NCBI GenBank assembly: GCA_903813345.2
Contig: CAIIXF020000224.1
Coordinates: 1-64,000, forward strand
Length of the DNA: 64,000 nt
DNA from: Owenia fusiformis
Taxonomy: Eukaryota > Annelida > Polychaeta > Sabellida > Oweniidae
Direction: 5' to 3'
A program made the translations under genes and the position numbers. Position 1 is the stretch's first letter; every line of letters begins with the position of its first letter. Shown piece after piece: positions 58,541-64,000 of the stretch. Below the pieces are notes generated by a model. The model was not told the DNA's origin. It saw only the letters and a list, made by a program, of their open reading frames with translations, and did not search any database.

Positions 58541-59659
58541 TATACATTTGCTAACACCCCCACTTTCATAGTGAAGTGACTAATTGGTGTATGTTTACGT
58601 TTTAATGTGTTTTGGGTTCCTTGTTACAGCAAGGGGGGCCAGTAAAGTAGACTAACATGTTTGCATGGCAAATTTTGATCGAATATGTGAGACACTTTAA
58701 AAGTAAAATCATTATTAGGCTTATCATTCGAGAGAGAATATAATTTTCAATGATTTGAAATAGGCATTTATATTTTTGCCTACAATAATTATGTATCATT
58801 TAAAGGAAGAAATATAATTACAGTGCAATGTAAATATGTCTTTATATGTATCAAGCGATATGAAAGGCGGATCAAAACATTCCCATCTTCAAGCGATATT
58901 ATTTCACGGGGCTTATAAGTTGTAACAATGATTTTCTCCCTATATCATGACATGTATATATTTTTAGTATTGATCATCATATCATTGTTTTTCAAAATGA
59001 TTTTCGTTTCCCGATGTATATACATTTTAGTTATCTATTTGAAGTTATTACTTATAGAGGTCGTCTCATTGGCCTACTCTGTACATAGAAATCTAAAGTA
59101 ATTTAAAATAAATTTTAAAAACGCAAAGCTGTTTATGTGCAATTTTGTCAAATCTTTTACCCCAAAAAACAAGTACAGTAAACCAAACCTATAGCTACAA
59201 CACTCAAATGCTCATAAATAGGAGTTAATATTAACAGATGTTTATGCCTAATTCACAAAACAGCGTCTACCAGTCCCCCGAAATAAGCAAGAATATGTCA
59301 AATATACCGATCTTGACTCCATATATGCTAATGTAGTTAGTTTATATTCTTGTGCATGTCTCAATATACTCACATGCTGCGTATTACTTATCTCAAAATA
59401 TGCAGAAATACTCATGAAAAGTGGCATATATACAGATCATATGTAAATATAATCAGTTTTAATTTTTATATATATCTAGTATACTCAACTGCTTATATTT
59501 GTCTATCCCAAATAAGCAGGTATATGCAGTTTCAGCGCTGCATATAATCACAAGTAAACAGCAAATATGCAAAGTATGTCTGAATATAAGCAAATATACT
59601 CAGTGACAGTACCCGTATATGCAGTCAGTATTCTCCGTGGATGTTTGTTATATGCAGCA
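58541..59659. other. no gene recognised
   Basis: AT-rich. Around 59340-59650 the words TATACTCA and ATATGCAG recur without a fixed period. No exon is supported. Confidence 0.4.
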
Positions 59660-60200
59660 CTTGGTGAAATCGTTAAAATAATATATAAAAAGATGTTTTA
59701 TTTTCGGATATTTGTGTAAAAAGATGCGTAATAATACAGTATTTCCATTCAGTATTGTAATTATTATATTATATTATGAAGGAAAAAATATAATCAGCAT
59801 AATATACTACATTATATAGAGATTAATATAATATAATTAGAAATAAGTGAGATACAAATATATTATTTGTACATATAAACATTTACCAAATCCGATTATC
59901 TCGATAAGAAAATGTAGCAGAATGTTTTATTCCCGGTAAAATATTCTTTTTTAGAATTATTTGCGCCAATTTGTATTTATTCTGTCTTTCTAAAATATTA
60001 TTTGGTCATATTTATCAATCCAAACTGATGATTGCAGTCTATTTAGATTTTTTTCTATTCTAAAAAATATTATTTTCTAGTATTTTCCAATCTAAGCAGA
60101 ATATATCAAATTATATTGTATTATTTGGGTTCTAAAAAATATTATACTCGATTATTCTCGTCCAACTTGATGTACAATCCATCTGGTTAATTACTTAACC
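59660..60200. repeat. AT-rich TTCTAAAAAATATTAT repeats
   Basis: TTCTAAAAAATATTAT(T/A) occurs at about 60058 and 60132, with related words at 59950 and 59990. The approximate period is 65-75 bp. Old and degenerate. Confidence 0.45.
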
Positions 60201-60339
60201 AAACAAAACAAAGAATGCACAGCATGGCAGTTAATAGGATTAACTGTTCTACTGACCTTCTCATCTCTATTACTTACACATGTCACACATATTTTATTTT
60301 GACTGTTCTATTTCTATTTGAAAAATATTTACAAATAAA

Positions 60340-60672
60340 TGTTTAGAAGAAAGAAATGTAACTTGTTTTAAATTAATGTTAACAATGGAGTAAAAATGTG
60401 AAAAAGTCATCAATTAAAAATCAAATGATTAACTTTCCAATGAGTAAATCGATTCAATCCAAATTTTAACACAATGTTAATCATAGAAAGAGGGATTTTA
60501 TACAATTAAACAAATATGAAGAACTTAATTTGCAAATTATTATTTTTGTGGAAAATAAAACAATCGGCTCTAGATATTAATCCATTCACTCTAACAAACG
60601 GATTAACTCTAACAGTCGGATTAGTTATCAGTGAACAAAACTCATTTCATAGAAATTGAAAAAACTTAGAGA
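60340..60672. repeat. relic of CACTA internal repeat (left part)
   Basis: The blocks AACTTTCCA(A/T)(T/G)GAGT, TTTTAACACAATGTTAATCA, TTAATCCATTCACTCTAACA and AACGGATTA match the internal units of the elements at 18882 and 50388. The piggyBac at 60677 inserted in the segment that elsewhere reads TTAGAGATTAAACATTT. The relic resumes after 63739. Confidence 0.6.
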
Positions 60673-60895
60673 TTAACCCTTATATGATCAACCGCACTTT
60701 TAAGGCGCTCTTCCGGGTTCATTGTTTACATTGACGATATAGCATATGTAGGGGAATCCCCGTTTATCGATGTTTGCCTCGTTCTGAGATATGACCTTGA
60801 ACTTGAAAATAAAGTGAAAATTAATCGAAAAAAAAACAAATTTTGTCAGTTTATATTGCAATTCTAGCAGTCAAGACAGACTTTTATGTTACAAA

Positions 60896-63154
60896 ATGGC
60901 GTCCAATTGTCGCCGATATGTACGTGCAGAAGAAGCACTGCGAATTATTAGTGATTTACCGAGTGAAAGTGAAGATTCGGACTTTAGTGGTGAAGAGGGT
61001 GATATTGAGGATATGCAAAATTTGGATTTTGTAAATGTGGCTCACGTATTAGTCGAAACTGACGATAATACTAGTGATGACAATGACGAAGCCCCAGCCC
61101 CGGGGCCAGCTGCTCCTCCTGCTGACCCTGTTGCGCCCCCTGCTGACCCTGTTGCTCCTGATGCCATCCAGTGGGGTCCAATGGATCAACATACCATTAG
61201 GAACCGTCCTAGGTACTTGGGGCTTCATGGTCCAACCACAAGATTAGCCAATGAGGCAGAACCTATCGAGTATTTGGAGCTGTACCTGGACAATGAATTT
61301 TATGCTAATTTAGCAGATCAAACTAATCTTTATGCACGTCAACAACACCTTGCTTGGACAAATGACACAAATCCAGATGAGATGAGGGCATTTATTGGTA
61401 TACTCTACTTGATGGGAATAAAAAGGTATAATATTATGTGCATGAATTTAGACATGCTGATGATAATTGATGATGTGTTCCTGGGTGGTTTGTCATGGAT
61501 GCCATCTTGCCATTGATGCCGTCTTGCCATTGATGCCGTCTTGCTATGGCAGCCAAGTTGACAGATCCAAGTAGCAATACACCATCCAAATAAATACTGT
61601 ACACCCCCATAATGTGTCTAATTTATTTGCTGCATGTCAATATATAATGCATTACTGTACATATGTTTTGTGGAAGATTCCTCTCAAGTAAAACAATGTG
61701 TATTTCTGCTAAACAAAACTTCATGCTGTTAGTTTTTAGGCCATTGGCATTTTACATTCAAGTTGACAGTACTGTATAGTAGAAGTAATTTCTCTCAGTC
61801 AAACTCTTGATATGTGCAAATACATTGATAGAAGCATATATTTGTAAAATTTCAATACTTATGATATTTTTTGATATTTCAGGCTGCCAAACTTCAATGA
61901 TTATTTCTCCAATGACTGGGTGCTAGGTGTGCCGGCAGTCAAGCAGGTCTTTACGCAGCAAAGATTCAAGCAGCTGTGGTGATGCATGCATCTGAATGAT
62001 AATACCAGGGCCCCTGCTCATGATGATCCAGCATTCAACAAACTGTACAAGCTTCAACCAATCATTGACAAACTTAGAACTAATTACCGTGAGCAATTCA
62101 ATCTTGGGGAAAATATTTGCATCGATGAACACATGGTAAAAAATAAAGGTAGAAATCCCTACCAACAATACATGCCAGCAAAACCAGTAAAACGTGGAAC
62201 CAAAATATGGGAAATAGGATGCTCAGATTGTGCATATTGCTATGATTTTCAAATTTATACAGGAAAAGAGAGAAATGCTAATCCTGAAGTCGGTCTAGCT
62301 CAGAGGGTCGTCACAGATTTGGCTAGTCAGGCAGGTTATGAAAATCGGCGATTATTTGTTGATAACTTTTTCACAAGTGTGTCTTTGGCTCTAGGAATGC
62401 TTGCTATTGGTATCTACCTAGTTGGAACAATAAGATCCAATCGTAAAGGTTACCAAACTGTTTGAAAGGTAAAAACATTGTACGACAAAAAGGAGAATTC
62501 CATACATCAAGCACCAATGACATGACAATAACATTATGGAAAGACACTAAGGATGTATCTTTCCTTACCACTACCCATTCCTCTCATGATGTAAACAGCA
62601 CCATAAGAAGAAAAATTGCTGATGGTACAAGAGTCAATAGACTTTGTCCACCCTGTGTTGGTCCCTACAATCAGAACATGGGTGCAATAGACACTCATGA
62701 TAGCCTCATGCAATCATATGCCATCGACAGAAGATCCCGCAGATTTTGGGTTAGGATATTCCTAAGTTTACTTGATGGCACAATGGTAAATGCCTACATA
62801 AATTATAAGCTTAGCTTTGCAAGAATTCACAACAATGCAGATCCGATGCCTCGACCCCTAACTCATAAAGATTTTCGTTGTAAAGTGATTACAGATCTAA
62901 TTGGTCAATTTACCTGTTGCAAACAAAAGCGTGGTCCTGCTGCACATATCCAGCCTGGGGCCAACATCCACAAGAGTGAAAATGTGATCAGTGCTGGTGT
63001 TATGCCTAAAGGCAGATGTTCCCACTGTTCCCTTGGTAGGAATGTGAGGCATGAGACAAAATTTGGTTGTACCACATGTATGGTTAGATTGTGTCCAAAA
63101 CCGAAACATTGCTTCACCCTATACCATAATGAAAGGGGGATGGATGGACTATGA
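60896..63154 (+). pseudogene. piggyBac transposase, intron plus two lesions
   Basis: Exon 1 (60896-61425) starts at ATG in an ACAAAATGG context. It encodes an acidic N-terminus, a PPADPVA duplication and the conserved entry MRAFIGILYLMGIKR. Exon 2 from 61883 continues LPNFNDYFSNDWVLG. A TGA at 61980-61982 interrupts KQLW-stop-CMHLNDN. The catalytic Asp blocks are then ENICIDEHMVKNKGRNP, RRLFVDNFFTS and NMGAIDTHDSLMQ, the usual DDD triad. A one-base loss at the T run near 62461-62463 separates GYQTV from LKGKNIV. The C-terminus has the cysteine-rich RING-like domain (CSHCSLG, FGCTTCMVRLC, HCFTLYH) that binds transposon ends. The stop is at 63152-63154. Without its lesions it would be about 580-590 residues, typical of the family. 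Confidence 0.9.
61426..61882 (+). other. intron of piggyBac transposase
   Basis: GTATAA donor at 61426 and TGATATTTCAG acceptor ending at 61882, 457 bp, phase 2. Joining AG with G restores an Arg codon between GIK and LPNF, where the protein family is continuous. Many piggyBac transposase genes lack introns, so this is notable. Confidence 0.8.
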
Positions 63155-63739
63155 ATATATGTACTATGAGAATGAATACTAGAAAATGAATACTATAATA
63201 AGAATACCTTACTTGACTGATTGTCATTTTACTAGAAATATGATAAAATATCATATGGAAGAATCTGAAGCCAAACACCAAATTTTACATATTTTTGAAT
63301 TTTTAGATTATTTTATTCGCTAATTACTTTATGTGTAAAATACAATTTTGGAATATAATATCCAGCATTATACATGTTATAGGAGCTTATTTTGTTTATT
63401 ACTTGTGTATGTTGCCATTGAGTTCCAAAATTTACAGCATTTGTGAAGTTTACATCCAGTTTACATCCAGTTTACAATTATTTATGAACACATATCGAAA
63501 AAAAAATGTAAAAATTTTAATTTTTCATTGGATTCTATTGACTACCATACCCATGTGAGGGGTCAAATGTTCTATTTTATGTCATTTTTGAAGAGTTCAT
63601 AGCATAAGCTTTCAGAAAATATATAGTTTCATGGGGTTTCTGTTGCTCAATAAAATTCTGTATCGATTTACACAAAAACGGTCAAATTTTTCGAAAAAAA
63701 TCGGAAACTTTTTATGAGTTTTGATCGTTTAAGGGTTAA

Positions 63740-63790
63740 AGTATTACTTATATTGCCCTGTCATCAATACATTTACATGTATGTGAATGG
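63740..63790. repeat. relic of CACTA internal repeat (right part)
   Basis: TTAAAGTATTACTTATATTG, then CCCTGTCATC, aligns loosely with the TTAAACATTTATGTTAGCAT, then TTTGCTCTGACATG segment that follows the same position in the other copies. It supports a nested insertion. The match is short and diverged. Confidence 0.4.
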
Positions 63791-64000
63791 TGAAAATCTT
63801 CATGATTTTGAAAGAATTGTGTGCCAAGGAGAGGGGATCGTTACTCGTTGGGTACGGGCCTTTATAAAATGCGTAATGTTTTTAGCTAAAATTTGAGCAG
63901 TTCTGTGTAAAGACTATTTTTGTGGTTGGCAGAGTGAATACGGGTGGTTGTTTGTGCCTGTGTAAGAGTGGCGCTTAAATGTTGTTTGTTGTTAACTTTA

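Larger units (their letters stand above)
60677..63735 (+). mobile_element. piggyBac transposon, nearly full length
   Basis: The left end is CCCTTATATGATCAA and the right end (reverse complement) CCCTTAAACGATCAA. TTAA is present at 60673-60676 and 63736-63739. The 3059-bp element encodes one transposase on the plus strand with an intron. Termini, target and protein all agree with the piggyBac superfamily. It is nested in a CACTA-type relic. The protein is disabled by one stop and one frameshift, so the copy is probably immobile on its own but could still be moved in trans. Confidence 0.92.

Noticed and set aside
60843-61034. 63-codon frame overlapping the piggyBac start
   Set aside because: It is in another frame from the transposase, which has clear family motifs.

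Overview
The window looks like AT-rich, repeat-dense nuclear DNA from an invertebrate animal. The evidence is GT-AG introns, no operons, no rRNA or tRNA gene that I can recognise, and at least nine families of DNA and LTR transposable elements. A marine mollusc such as a bivalve is my best guess. It rests on the style of the repeats, for example a 145-bp array ending in a (GGAC)n tract at 41950-42622, and not on a diagnostic gene. No complete host gene is present.

Host-gene traces are four. Two exons of an amidase-signature enzyme lie on the minus strand (22525-22682 and 18712-18851). Their splice phases match, but a frameshift and an in-frame stop break them, and a CACTA-like transposon fills the intron between them. 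A terminal exon encodes a glycine-zipper tail (34975-35154, minus). A ricin-type beta-trefoil exon lies at 44797-45237 (minus). Two promoter-like patches are weak candidates (9500-9649 and 57541-57620).

Layout. 1-900: tandem repeats with CRE-like motifs. 3654-3946 and 33240-33532: two 293-bp piggyBac-type MITEs with TTAA duplications. 5521-8538: 934-bp and 318-bp tandem arrays carrying 'ACTCCAGAT...ATCTGGAGT' hairpins. 9849-17752: an LTR retrotransposon in the tandem form LTR-internal-LTR-internal-LTR (702-bp LTRs, 2899-bp internals) with one 4-bp target duplication around the whole array. 18882-22336 and 50388-55706: two copies of a CACTA-like element (3-bp duplications TAC and TTA), the second carrying a 1062-bp insertion. 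26397-30757: a mariner-like MITE, then a large inverted-repeat element. 33538-34803 and 43321-44720: two copies in opposite orientation of a hairpin-ended family. 36090-38283: a decayed mariner followed by a long-TIR mariner-like MITE. 39108-40592: a TIR element with 5-bp duplication TCAAT. 40600-41640: a satellite that reverses orientation in its middle. 45372-47171: an 1800-bp TIR element with 4-bp duplication ACAT. 47520-48469: a decayed Ty3/Gypsy integrase. 58097-58537: a Harbinger-like MITE. 60677-63735: a nearly complete piggyBac element with an intron-containing, twice-broken transposase, inserted at TTAA inside a relic of the CACTA-like repeat.

The parts cooperate as a layered record of transposition rather than as a pathway. 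Elements landed in introns and in each other, and target duplications still mark most boundaries. No convincing new defence or biosynthetic system is visible. The points most worth a second look are the tandem LTR array, the hairpin-ended repeat family, the amidase remnant and the nested CACTA/piggyBac structures. Coordinates were read by eye from the sequence. Family names are recognition of motifs, not database results.
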